64,000 nucleotides of DNA from Marinomonas gallaica. GTDB taxonomy: Bacteria > Pseudomonadota > Gammaproteobacteria > Pseudomonadales > Marinomonadaceae. A program made the translations under genes and the position numbers. Position 1 is the stretch's first letter; each line of letters opens with the position of its first letter. The notes under the pieces were generated by a model, which was not told the DNA's origin, ran no database searches, and saw only the letters and a program-made list of their open reading frames with translations. Location of the stretch: assembly GCF_001639745.1 (NCBI RefSeq), contig NZ_LTAX01000004.1:1-64000 (forward strand), read 5' to 3'. Shown piece by piece: positions 57,501 to 64,000 of the stretch.

Positions 57501-57617
57501 TTCTGGATCTTCCAATTGCCCAAGATTCGTGAAAGCCATGGCACCGCCGATGAGTAGAATCAGCGTGACTAGCCAACTTGAGACTTTTCGTTCAATAAAA
57601 TAGCCGGCAATATTCAA
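54540..57617 (-). CDS. RND-family efflux permease
   Basis: A 1025-residue inner-membrane proton-driven pump of the hydrophobe/amphiphile efflux type. Twelve helices are arranged as one N-terminal, a large periplasmic loop, six, a second loop and five. It starts IAGYFIERKVSSWLVTLILL; QYPGASPEQVEEEVTYPIE and VKVEVAAEQAEQVTIEISRS are porter-domain features. The helix-4 proton-relay region reads GGLIIALGMLVDNAIVVTEG, and LGFLSLSGMIVKNGIVLADQ is the second-half match. Partner of the adaptor gene one base upstream. No outer-membrane channel gene is present, so it probably uses a TolC encoded elsewhere. Substrates unknown. Confidence 0.95.
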   Translation of the reverse strand: MNIAGYFIERKVSSWLVTLILLIGGAMAFTNLGQLEDPEFTIKDALVITQYPGASPEQVEEEVTYPIELQLQNLSYVDEIRSTSKDGYSKVQVTIKDTYRAQELKQIWDELRKKIRDMQGQFPAGVSSPIVVDDFGDVYGIMLAVHGEGYPYKDLENYVDYVKRELVLVDGVAKVEVAAEQAEQVTIEISRSKLATMGVSPTQLQSLLTNQNVVSNAGKVQVGSDYIRISPTGEFNDISELENLTIGTPGDGNLIRLSDVASVKREYQDPQTHLVNFNGASSLLLGISFANNVNVVDVGERIENRLTEIQYQQPVGINMDTVYFQSKEVANSVTNFLSNLAAAVGIVILVLLVFMGVRSGILIGLILLLTILGTFIVMDYFDINLQRISLGGLIIALGMLVDNAIVVTEGILIGLHRGQSKFEAASSVVKQTKWPLLGATVIAVTAFAPIGLSPDSVGEFVGSLFFVLLISLMLSWVTAITLTPFFCDLFFKESKQSDSSEEEQDPYKGFLFVWYKWLLDKAMHFRWMTVISLVGALVVSGWAFQFVKQAFFPPSTTPMFYLDINMPEGTHINATYDKVNEIEQELLGDDRIEFVTSTTGQGALRFMLTYEAKQTDTSYAQFIVRTKTSDDIPPLMEEIYQMMSEKYPDVEFKLQRLQLGPSTGAKIEARFSGPDPQVLRQLSQKVQAIYRADGGLENIKDDWRQPVKVLRPIFNDAQARRLGINKSDLDEVLLTNFTGSKIGTYRDGTDLLPIIQTVPENERVSIDQVRDLQIYSPASGAYISVSNLVDGFETVWENPIIERRDRKRTITVKADPLILGDETAMAVFSRIRESVENIALPPGYSMEWGGEYESSTDAQANIFTSLPMGYLFMFIITILLFNSVRVPLVIWFCVPLALIGVSSGLLIMDAAFSFMALLGFLSLSGMIVKNGIVLADQINYELAQGTETYEAIFKSAVSRVRPVCMAAITTILGMVPLLYDAFFEGMAVVIAFGLGFATILTLIAVPVFYVILHRVKYRKMSDFDS

Positions 57618-57618
57618 T

Positions 57619-58725
57619 TTAGATTCCTCCCTCTCGTGTCCAAGGGCGAACTTTAAGATCAGGCGTTAGGTCGTGCACACCGGCCGCAACGACTTGCTCT
57701 CCAGGTTTTAAACCATCGGTAATTTCAATACTGTTATTGGTCATGTTGCCCAACTGAACAGCGCGCGGAGTGACAGTGCCTTGCTTGGTGTCATAAATCC
57801 AAACAATACTTTCACTGTCACCATTGTCTTTGAGTCGGCGCATTACCGCTTCAATGGGTACAGTTATGTGTGTTGGCTTTCCACTGATTTGACTGATGTC
57901 TAAATCAACCGTGGCGGTCATACCTGGCAATAAGTTAATGCCTGTGTGTTCGGTATCGAGCAATGAGATCGTTGCATCGTAGGATTTAGTCGTTACATCA
58001 GGCGTGGTGCGGTGTTCTTTGTAAACACCTTCAAAAACTTCGCTAGGCACCGCATCGATAGTGACCTTAGGATGATACTGTAAGGCGACTTTTTGGATAT
58101 TGGCCACCAGTCGTTCAGGAATCTGGAATTCGACATCCATTTGCTCGATATTCTGAATGTGTAGAATGGTCTGAGTAGCGCCGACATATTCATAGTTATC
58201 AATGCTTAACGAGGCGATGACTCCGTCATAAGGCGCTTTTAGAACGCTGTAGCTTAGCTGGTTTTTGGCGCTTTCAAGCGCATTTTCGGTTTGATCTAGC
58301 GTGGCTTTTGCTTCGTCAAATTGGGCCTGAGTTGTCGCGTTACTCGAAAGCATGGTTTTGATACGGTCAAATTGCGCTTTGGCGAGCTTGTAATTGGCTT
58401 CTGATAGCTCAACTTGAAGCTCATAATCGGTTGGGTCTAATGACGCTAACAGCTGACCACGCTTGACACGCTGGCCTTCTTTAACATCTAACTTGGTGAC
58501 TTGCCCCCCGACACGAAACGCTAGATTGGCTTCATCACTGGCTTTCAACTCCGCTGGGAAGTGACGAATACTGATCATATTAGTTGCATCGACGGTGAAG
58601 AGTTTCACTGGACGAATGATGGTTTCTTTCGTATCAGTTGCTTCTTCTGAAGAACAGCCTGAGAGTACGGCTGTTGCGGCAATGGCGATGATAAGTGGCT
58701 TTAAACCCTTAAATGGATGAACCAT
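57619..58725 (-). CDS. RND efflux periplasmic adaptor (membrane-fusion lipoprotein)
   Basis: A 368-residue protein with a lipoprotein signal ending in the lipobox LSGC (~20-24), so it is anchored in the inner membrane by lipid. It has the lipoyl half-motifs LAFRVGGQVTKLDVKEGQRV and LKAPYDGVIASLSIDNYEYV flanking an alpha-hairpin (~100-165), then a beta-barrel with LLPGMTATVDLDIS and a membrane-proximal domain (ITDGLKPGEQVVAAGVHDL). It joins the RND pump to an outer-membrane channel. First gene of the operon. Confidence 0.94.
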   Translation of the reverse strand: MVHPFKGLKPLIIAIAATAVLSGCSSEEATDTKETIIRPVKLFTVDATNMISIRHFPAELKASDEANLAFRVGGQVTKLDVKEGQRVKRGQLLASLDPTDYELQVELSEANYKLAKAQFDRIKTMLSSNATTQAQFDEAKATLDQTENALESAKNQLSYSVLKAPYDGVIASLSIDNYEYVGATQTILHIQNIEQMDVEFQIPERLVANIQKVALQYHPKVTIDAVPSEVFEGVYKEHRTTPDVTTKSYDATISLLDTEHTGINLLPGMTATVDLDISQISGKPTHITVPIEAVMRRLKDNGDSESIVWIYDTKQGTVTPRAVQLGNMTNNSIEITDGLKPGEQVVAAGVHDLTPDLKVRPWTREGGI

Positions 58726-58913
58726 GAATCCTCCATGAGAATGGATATTAGAAAAAAGAATAACTCAATTCTATATCTAACCAGCGCAGTTATAAATTTA
58801 CAGTTTGCTATGGTAGATATGCTTTAATGTGATATCTTGGTGTTTCTGATAGTGAATGTGATTATACTTGTAGGAGGAAGGTGGAAGTATTGAAAGCACT
58901 TCTTGACTGTGTT

Positions 58914-59978
58914 CTAAACGATTGGTTGTTTTTCATGAACGACTCTAAAACGTCCAGCGTCCTTGGCTTGGTACAGCCTCTTATCGGCTTCAGATAAGGC
59001 TTGCTCGAGTGTTTCATGCTTGTCTAGACTTACGAGACCAAAGCTACAGGTAATAGGCGAGTCTAACCCCTCCATTTTAACCTTTAATGGCATTTTCTCG
59101 CACAGCGTTTGCATTTTGTATCGTACATGAGAATAGGGCTGGTCGATAAAAATAAACAAGAACTCCTCACCGCCCCAACGACAGCAAGTCCCCATGTCAT
59201 CGAGTTGTTTACTGCAGTAGTCGGCTATTTTCTGTAAGGCTTCGTCTCCTTTTAGGTGACCCAAAGAGTCATTAATGCGCTTGAAGTGATCAATATCTCC
59301 CAGTGCAATACTAATGTATTGATGTTTTTTGACGGCGGCATGCAGTATTTCATAGCCTCTGCGTCGGTTCACCAAGCCAGTTAACTCATCGTTATAAGCT
59401 CGCTGTTCCATATGCTGAAAGTTATGCATAAAGATCATGCGAACCATTATGGCTGTTAAAATAAATGGCAAACTGGCACTGACTAAATTAAATAAATAGA
59501 CCCCGTTGTAGATTGACCGATAGGCTTCTTTCTCTAAAGGGGCAAATAGATTGAGTAATAGTAGTGGGGCAATAATTAAGCTCAAACACCAAAATGAGCT
59601 TTTTTGATGGGCAGCAGGTAAGACACACATAAGCAATATTGCAGGCCACAGATATAACTGGAAACCAGCTGCTAACCCCATGGTCAAGGTGGTGACTGTT
59701 GCGTGAGTCGAGATCTCGATGGCAATTAAAAAGACGCTTATTCGATGTCGGCCTTTTATTGTACAAACAATAGACACGCACCATACTATAACGCTAATGA
59801 TATTCAGTATTGCTAACCAATTAATATCGATCAGAATAAACAGTAAAATGAAGCATAAATGAGCGATTAAACCGTTAACATTAATAAGCTGTAACGTCGA
59901 AGACTCATTATCTACAAGCCGTTGACTGTTGTTGTACAAGTCTTTTAATGCCTTTGTAATAATAAATAAATCAGCCAT
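58914..59978 (-). CDS. Membrane-bound diguanylate cyclase
   Basis: A 354-residue protein. The N-terminal half (~30-200) contains about six hydrophobic helices, likely a 7TM-like or MASE-type sensor. The C-terminal GGDEF domain (~205-350) starts DELTGLVNRRRGYEILH and has the active-site motif WGGEEFLFIF (GGEEF, ~267), with HFKRINDSLGHLKGDEALQK for metal and substrate binding. There is no clear RxxD inhibitory site five residues before the motif. It should make c-di-GMP. It is a single gene divergent from the ClpP-fold lipoprotein gene. Confidence 0.93.
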   Translation of the reverse strand: MADLFIITKALKDLYNNSQRLVDNESSTLQLINVNGLIAHLCFILLFILIDINWLAILNIISVIVWCVSIVCTIKGRHRISVFLIAIEISTHATVTTLTMGLAAGFQLYLWPAILLMCVLPAAHQKSSFWCLSLIIAPLLLLNLFAPLEKEAYRSIYNGVYLFNLVSASLPFILTAIMVRMIFMHNFQHMEQRAYNDELTGLVNRRRGYEILHAAVKKHQYISIALGDIDHFKRINDSLGHLKGDEALQKIADYCSKQLDDMGTCCRWGGEEFLFIFIDQPYSHVRYKMQTLCEKMPLKVKMEGLDSPITCSFGLVSLDKHETLEQALSEADKRLYQAKDAGRFRVVHEKQPIV

Positions 59979-60169
59979 AGATCCATTCTTTAAAGGAAGG
60001 TTAAGCTTTACTTAACTGAGTATAGACCTTAGCAGTTTGCTGACAGAATCACTGTGGCAGAATTGAATAGAATGGCATGACTTATGTGCGATTGTGTAAA
60101 GATAGATACAGCTACAGATACACAACAGACAGTAACCTTAAAATTATAGCGTTTAAAATAGAGGCGATC

Positions 60170-60775
60170 ATGACAAGAGTGGATAGACGGTCTTTCTATG
60201 GGGCTTGGTTAGTGCTGCTAACGTTAGCAGGGTGCAGCTCCGCACCGACGTCGAACAGCAGAATCAACGCATCGTCTACAGAAGCGATGTCTATCTTTGT
60301 TGAAGAAGATGTTGCTTATTTGTCAGGAGTATTGACTGGTACATTACCCAGCCAGCTAAAGTCTGCGTTAAGTGAACACCCTAATGTAACGGATTTAGTC
60401 TTGGTTGATGTGCCTGGCTCAACGGATCAAGCTGCGACGATGGAAGCCGCTAGGTTCATTCGTCATCTAGGGTTAAATACACATATCGCCCAGACTGGCT
60501 ATGTGTTGTCCGGCGGGGTCGATCTATTTCTGGGCGGTGTACAACGAACCATCGGTGCGGGCGCCGGTGTCGGTGTACATTCGTGGCGTGATACTCAGAA
60601 TTGGGGCGATGAAATTGATTTATCCGACCCTGTGCATGCGAGTTATGTTAACTTTTACCTTGAAATGGGTGTGCCGGAACGTTTTTATTGGTTTACGCTG
60701 GACGCCGCGCCAGCCGAGCGGATTTACTACTTATCACCGGAAGAAATCTACGATTATCGTTTATTAACCGATTAA
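60170..60775 (+). CDS. Lipoprotein with a ClpP/crotonase-like fold
   Basis: A 201-residue protein. It has a signal peptide with lipobox LAGC (~21), so it is probably a lipoprotein of the periplasmic face. The mature part resembles secreted ClpP-like proteins (COG3904 type): VTDLVLVDVPGSTDQAATME, then YVLSGGVDLFLGGVQRTIGA and GVGVHSW. Ser in the LSGG turn and His in VHSW sit where the ClpP-fold nucleophile and general base lie, so it may be an active serine hydrolase; the third residue is not assigned. I chose ATG 60170 because GAGG lies five bases upstream and a lipoprotein signal follows. Confidence 0.7.
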   Translation: MTRVDRRSFYGAWLVLLTLAGCSSAPTSNSRINASSTEAMSIFVEEDVAYLSGVLTGTLPSQLKSALSEHPNVTDLVLVDVPGSTDQAATMEAARFIRHLGLNTHIAQTGYVLSGGVDLFLGGVQRTIGAGAGVGVHSWRDTQNWGDEIDLSDPVHASYVNFYLEMGVPERFYWFTLDAAPAERIYYLSPEEIYDYRLLTD

Positions 60776-60802
60776 ATTGAGTAACTTAGCAGAGGAGTGA
60801 GG

Positions 60803-61096
60803 ATGGAGCAGATAGAGCTATTTTATATCGAAAGCCCGTGTCGCGGAATCTGCCAAAGTAGCTCTAAAGGGTACTGTAAAGGGTGCCTGCGCAGTCGTGA
60901 AGAACGCTTTCATTGGCATGAATTCAATGATGTGCAAAAGCGGCAGGTTATTCAATTATGTCGTAGTCGTTGGCAGCGGATTATTAAGGCTAAGCAAGAG
61001 CGCTTAAACAGTATGAATGATAAAGACTTGCCTTATGGCATGGAGGGCGAAGACATACAAGACCTCTTCGCCACCCCTGTTAGCCCACAGAACTAA
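60803..61096 (+). CDS. DUF1289-domain protein
   Basis: A 97-residue protein. The first part holds CRGICQSSSKGYCKGCLRSR, the four-cysteine DUF1289 motif, likely a metal-binding (zinc or Fe-S) knuckle, followed by EERFHWHEFNDVQKRQVIQL. The family has no assigned role. ATG 60803 is preceded by AGAGGAG at five bases; a GTG at 60797 overlaps that site. The last four bases overlap the end of the converging radA gene. Possibly in one transcript with the lipoprotein gene. Confidence 0.88.
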   Translation: MEQIELFYIESPCRGICQSSSKGYCKGCLRSREERFHWHEFNDVQKRQVIQLCRSRWQRIIKAKQERLNSMNDKDLPYGMEGEDIQDLFATPVSPQN

Positions 61097-62478
61097 CCAA
61101 AAATCGCTTCTAAAGCTTCCGACAAACGTTCCACACCGATAACTGTCATACCCTCGATTGGTTTTTTGGGACAGTTTGATTTTGGCACAATGGCCCGTTT
61201 AAAACCGTGCTTAGCCGCCTCGCTAATACGCTCTTGCCCGGATGGAACAGGGCGAATCTCTCCCGACAATCCGACCTCGCCAAGCACGACCAAATCATGT
61301 GGTAGTACCTGATCTCGAAAGCTGGACACGACAGCGGCGATTGCCGCTAGGTCGGCAGAGGTCTCCAGTACTTTGACACCGCCAACAACGTTTAAATACA
61401 CATCTTGATCGGCCGTCATTAAACCACCGTGTTTATGCAGTACCGCCAACAGCATCGATAAGCGATTGTGGTCGAAACCTACTGTCACACGTCGAGGATT
61501 ACCTAATGCAGAGTCATCGACTAAGGCTTGCAATTCGACCAGAAGGGGGCGTGTGCCTTCCCATACCACCATCACTAAGCTGCCAGCAGCCGGATGGTTG
61601 GAGCGGTTTAAGAAAATCGAACTTGGGTTTTTTACTTCCCGTAAGCCGTTTTCTAACATGGCGAAAACCCCCAGCTCATTGACGGCACCAAAACGGTTCT
61701 TCATGCCGCGTAATGTACGAAAGCGGGAGTCTTCGGTACCCTCTAATAACACTGAGCAGTCCACCATATGCTCCAGTACTTTTGGTCCCGCTAAAGTGCC
61801 GTCCTTGGTAACGTGGCCCACCAGCAAGACACAGGTTTGCGTTTGTTTGGCGAAACGGGTTAAAACCGCCGCACTTTCACGAACTTGAGAAACACTACCA
61901 GGGGCCGATTCGATACCGTCTAGATGCATGACTTGAATGGAGTCAATCACCATGACTCTTGGTTTCACTTGATCAGCGACGGACAGAATGCCTTCGACGT
62001 TGGTTTCAGACAGCATTTTTAGGTTTTTAGTGGGCAGTCCTAAACGCTGGGCGCGCATGGCTACCTGTTGTAAGGATTCTTCACCGGTGACGTACATGGC
62101 GCTTTGTTGTTGCGCTAACCAACACATAGTTTGCAGTAGCAGGGTACTTTTACCTGCACCAGGGTGACCACCAATTAACACGACCCCACCGGGGACTAAA
62201 CCGCCGCCCAGTACACGATCAAATTCACTAGCACCAGAGCTAAAGCGCGGCACATCGCCAAGGTCAACTTCGGATAGGTCTTGGATACCTGTTGTGGCAC
62301 CGGCGTAGCCTTTGCGTCCAGAATCTTGACCCGCGGCGATGCGGGCAGGAGTTTTGCTGGCACTGACTTTGAATTCTTGCAGGCTGTTCCAGGCACCGCA
62401 GGCTTGGCATTGTCCTTGCCATTTAGAATAGTCCGCACCACATTCATTGCAGACAAACGCGGTTTTCGCTTTGGCCAT
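61093..62478 (-). CDS. radA: DNA repair protein RadA
   Basis: A 461-residue RecA-like branch-migration helicase (also called Sms). The N-terminal zinc finger is FVCNECGADYSKWQGQCQAC (C-x2-C...C-x2-C). The ATPase core has GHPGAGKSTLLLQT (Walker A) and RVMVIDSIQVMHLDG (Walker B), and the RadA-specific KNRFG motif lies in GMKNRFGAVNELGVFAM. A Lon-like C-terminal domain follows (VGGVKVLETSADLAAIAAVV and LGEVGLSGEIRPVPSG). I start it at ATG 62478, with AGGA eight bases upstream; the longer frame to 62520 starts with TTG and runs into the upstream terminator. Confidence 0.96.
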   Translation of the reverse strand: MAKAKTAFVCNECGADYSKWQGQCQACGAWNSLQEFKVSASKTPARIAAGQDSGRKGYAGATTGIQDLSEVDLGDVPRFSSGASEFDRVLGGGLVPGGVVLIGGHPGAGKSTLLLQTMCWLAQQQSAMYVTGEESLQQVAMRAQRLGLPTKNLKMLSETNVEGILSVADQVKPRVMVIDSIQVMHLDGIESAPGSVSQVRESAAVLTRFAKQTQTCVLLVGHVTKDGTLAGPKVLEHMVDCSVLLEGTEDSRFRTLRGMKNRFGAVNELGVFAMLENGLREVKNPSSIFLNRSNHPAAGSLVMVVWEGTRPLLVELQALVDDSALGNPRRVTVGFDHNRLSMLLAVLHKHGGLMTADQDVYLNVVGGVKVLETSADLAAIAAVVSSFRDQVLPHDLVVLGEVGLSGEIRPVPSGQERISEAAKHGFKRAIVPKSNCPKKPIEGMTVIGVERLSEALEAIFG

Positions 62479-62496
62479 GTTTGTTTTCCTATCCAT

Positions 62497-62528
62497 AAAA
62501 ACGGCCGTGAATTGCTTCAACGGCCGTT
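62497..62528 (-). terminator. Rho-independent terminator of the GNAT/nitrilase gene
   Basis: AAACGGCCGT and ACGGCCGTTT form a 10-bp stem; on the minus strand it is followed by TTTTTATG. It is 30 bp past the stop of the gene at 62558 and just upstream of radA. Confidence 0.88.
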
Positions 62529-62557
62529 TGAAAGTTCACTTAATAGCTAGCATATTA

Positions 62558-64000
62558 TCATACTGTGCTAGGTGTATTGGTTTTCCATTCGATGTTGTAT
62601 AGGTCTAGACGACGGTCTTTTAAGTTATTCACTGAGCCTTCGCTGCGAACCAGTTTTAGCTTGTCTAAGTCCAAATCTGAGAACATCAGCATTTCAGTGT
62701 TTGGCGTCGTCTCTGCCATCACGGCATCGTGCGGGAATGAGAAATCTGATGGCGAGAACACCGCAGCTTGAGAGTACTGTACGTCTAAGTTTTCTACTTG
62801 AGGCAAGTTGCCACAGCTACCACAGATGACAACATAACACTCGTTTTCAATGGCGCGCGCTTGAGCACAGCTGCGTACGCGTAAGTAGCCATTTTTGGTA
62901 TCTGTCCAGAATGGTACAAACAGAATGTCCATATCTTGCGAAGCAAGGTGACGTGCCAACTCTGGGAACTCGACATCATAGCAAATCAAGATGCCGATAC
63001 GGCCTGCATCCGTGTCAAAGGTACGGACTTCGTAACCCCCTTCAATGACCCAGTCACGGCGCTCATGCGGCGTAATATGAATCTTGCGTTGCTCTTCAAT
63101 GGTACCGTCACGACGGCATAAGTAACTGATGTTGTACATAATATCGTCTTCCACCAATGGCATAGAGCCAGTGATGACGTTGATATTATAACTGATGGCT
63201 AACTGAGACATTTCGCTGACAAAGCGCTCTGTGAAAGACGCTAAGAAACGAATGGCTTCCATTTGGTTGGTTTGGTCTGGCGCCAAGCCCATTAATGGCG
63301 CGTTGAAGAACTCAGGGAATAGGGCAAAGTCGCTTTTGTAGCTCGACAAGGCATCAATGAAATACTCAACTTGCTTAAGTAGCTCTTCAACACTTTCGAC
63401 TTCACGCATTTGCCACTGGACTGCACCGATGCGTACCTGAGTTTTGCGATACTCCAGCACGGTGTTTTTTTCTGGCTCGTAGAAGATGTTTTTCCACTCT
63501 AGTAAGGTGGCGTAGCCGCGAGACTTTTCGTCTTCAGGAAGATATTTGGTCAATAGGCGTGTGACTTGGAAGTCGTTGGAAAGTTGGAACGTCAAAATAG
63601 GGTCGTAGATTTTGCGTTTGTCCACGGCTTCTAAATATTCCGCTGGCGTCATTTCATCCGAATGTTGGTAATAATTCGGAATACGTCCACCGGCAAGAAT
63701 GGCAATTAAGTTTTCTTGGCGGCACAGCTCTTTACGCGCTTCGTATAAGCGGCGACCTAATCGGTATCCACGGTAGTCTGGGTCGATCAAAACGTCTAAG
63801 CCATACAATGCATCGCCTTCATTATCATGATGAATACGCTCGCGCTGATCGACTAAGTCATCATAAGTATGTGGGTTACTAAAGCGCTGATAATTTACTT
63901 TTACGGATAGAGCCATGCCCACAATTTTATCGTGGTCAACGAGACAAATCTGACCATCCGGTAAGTCCTTGATAAGCTTACTAATAGTATGCATTGGCCA
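62558..64000 (-). CDS. GNAT/carbon-nitrogen hydrolase fusion protein (5' end outside the window)
   Basis: At least 480 residues, open to the window edge. The first in-frame ATG is at 63994 but the GNAT domain would then lack its first strand, so the true start is probably ~30-50 codons further. N-terminal part (to ~200): an acetyltransferase domain with LDVLIDPDYRGYRLGRRLYE, the acetyl-CoA binding loop. C-terminal part (~205-470): nitrilase-fold amidohydrolase with the Glu in DFALFPEFFNAP, Lys in EQRKIHITPHERR and Cys in RIGILICYDVEFPELARHLA, the catalytic Glu-Lys-Cys triad. Fusions of this kind are common in proteobacteria but the substrate is unknown. Confidence 0.88.
   Translation of the reverse strand, partial: WPMHTISKLIKDLPDGQICLVDHDKIVGMALSVKVNYQRFSNPHTYDDLVDQRERIHHDNEGDALYGLDVLIDPDYRGYRLGRRLYEARKELCRQENLIAILAGGRIPNYYQHSDEMTPAEYLEAVDKRKIYDPILTFQLSNDFQVTRLLTKYLPEDEKSRGYATLLEWKNIFYEPEKNTVLEYRKTQVRIGAVQWQMREVESVEELLKQVEYFIDALSSYKSDFALFPEFFNAPLMGLAPDQTNQMEAIRFLASFTERFVSEMSQLAISYNINVITGSMPLVEDDIMYNISYLCRRDGTIEEQRKIHITPHERRDWVIEGGYEVRTFDTDAGRIGILICYDVEFPELARHLASQDMDILFVPFWTDTKNGYLRVRSCAQARAIENECYVVICGSCGNLPQVENLDVQYSQAAVFSPSDFSFPHDAVMAETTPNTEMLMFSDLDLDKLKLVRSEGSVNNLKDRRLDLYNIEWKTNTPSTV

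Noticed and set aside
62479..62520. Longer radA starting at TTG 62520
   Set aside because: It would run through the terminator of the upstream gene; ATG 62478 has a ribosome site and gives the normal N-terminus just before the zinc finger.

Overview
The window looks like a chromosomal segment of a marine gammaproteobacterium of the Oceanospirillales/Pseudomonadales kind, and Marinomonas-like is my best guess. Reasons: HemB has the Pseudomonas-type metal site; the arginine succinyltransferase comes as two subunits (aruF/aruG style); there are many c-di-GMP and chemotaxis proteins; and the base composition is moderately AT-rich. I found no rRNA, tRNA, CRISPR array or intact insertion sequence.

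Layout. 1-7.4 kb (minus strand): an acyltransferase, a stretch of apparent gene debris, an acidic Trp/Asp-repeat protein, and a complete type I secretion operon (ABC ATPase, HlyD adaptor, TolC). 7.7-17.1 kb (plus): two poorly characterised small proteins, then a surface-polysaccharide operon (rfbBACD, two glycosyltransferases, a WcaJ-type initiating transferase, an O-antigen ligase/polymerase). 17.1-18.5 kb: a three-copy 55-bp tandem repeat, an FKBP isomerase, and a gap with a 17-bp inverted repeat. 18.5-25.4 kb: an EAL protein with a degenerate GGDEF domain, hslO, an ABC-F ATPase and a chemoreceptor. 25.7-37 kb: hemB, ppk1, a serralysin-type metalloprotease, a flavin-reductase-like protein, rho, ppx and mqo. 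37-40.6 kb: a YfcL-like protein, a HEPN/MNT pair, a LysO-type exporter and a MATE pump. 40.7-44.8 kb: late cobamide synthesis (cobQ divergent from cobD-cobC-cobU). 44.9-53.2 kb: gpt, small conserved proteins, the arginine succinyltransferase operon (aruF-aruG-astD-astB) and a YjiH-type membrane protein. 53.5-64 kb: an RND efflux operon with a LysR regulator, a diguanylate cyclase, a ClpP-fold lipoprotein, a DUF1289 protein, radA, and a GNAT/nitrilase fusion cut off by the window end.

How they fit together. The type I exporter is next to one likely substrate (1801-2676). A second likely substrate, the metalloprotease at 29207-30748, starts with the same ~63-residue N-terminal domain (30 identities, no gaps). 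This shared N-terminal module on otherwise unrelated proteins with presumed C-terminal secretion signals is the most interesting thing here. It suggests one secretion/matrix system spread over the region, possibly linked to the neighbouring polysaccharide operon.

Ordinary housekeeping blocks make up most of the rest. All functional names rest on motifs and family resemblance read by eye; no database search was run.
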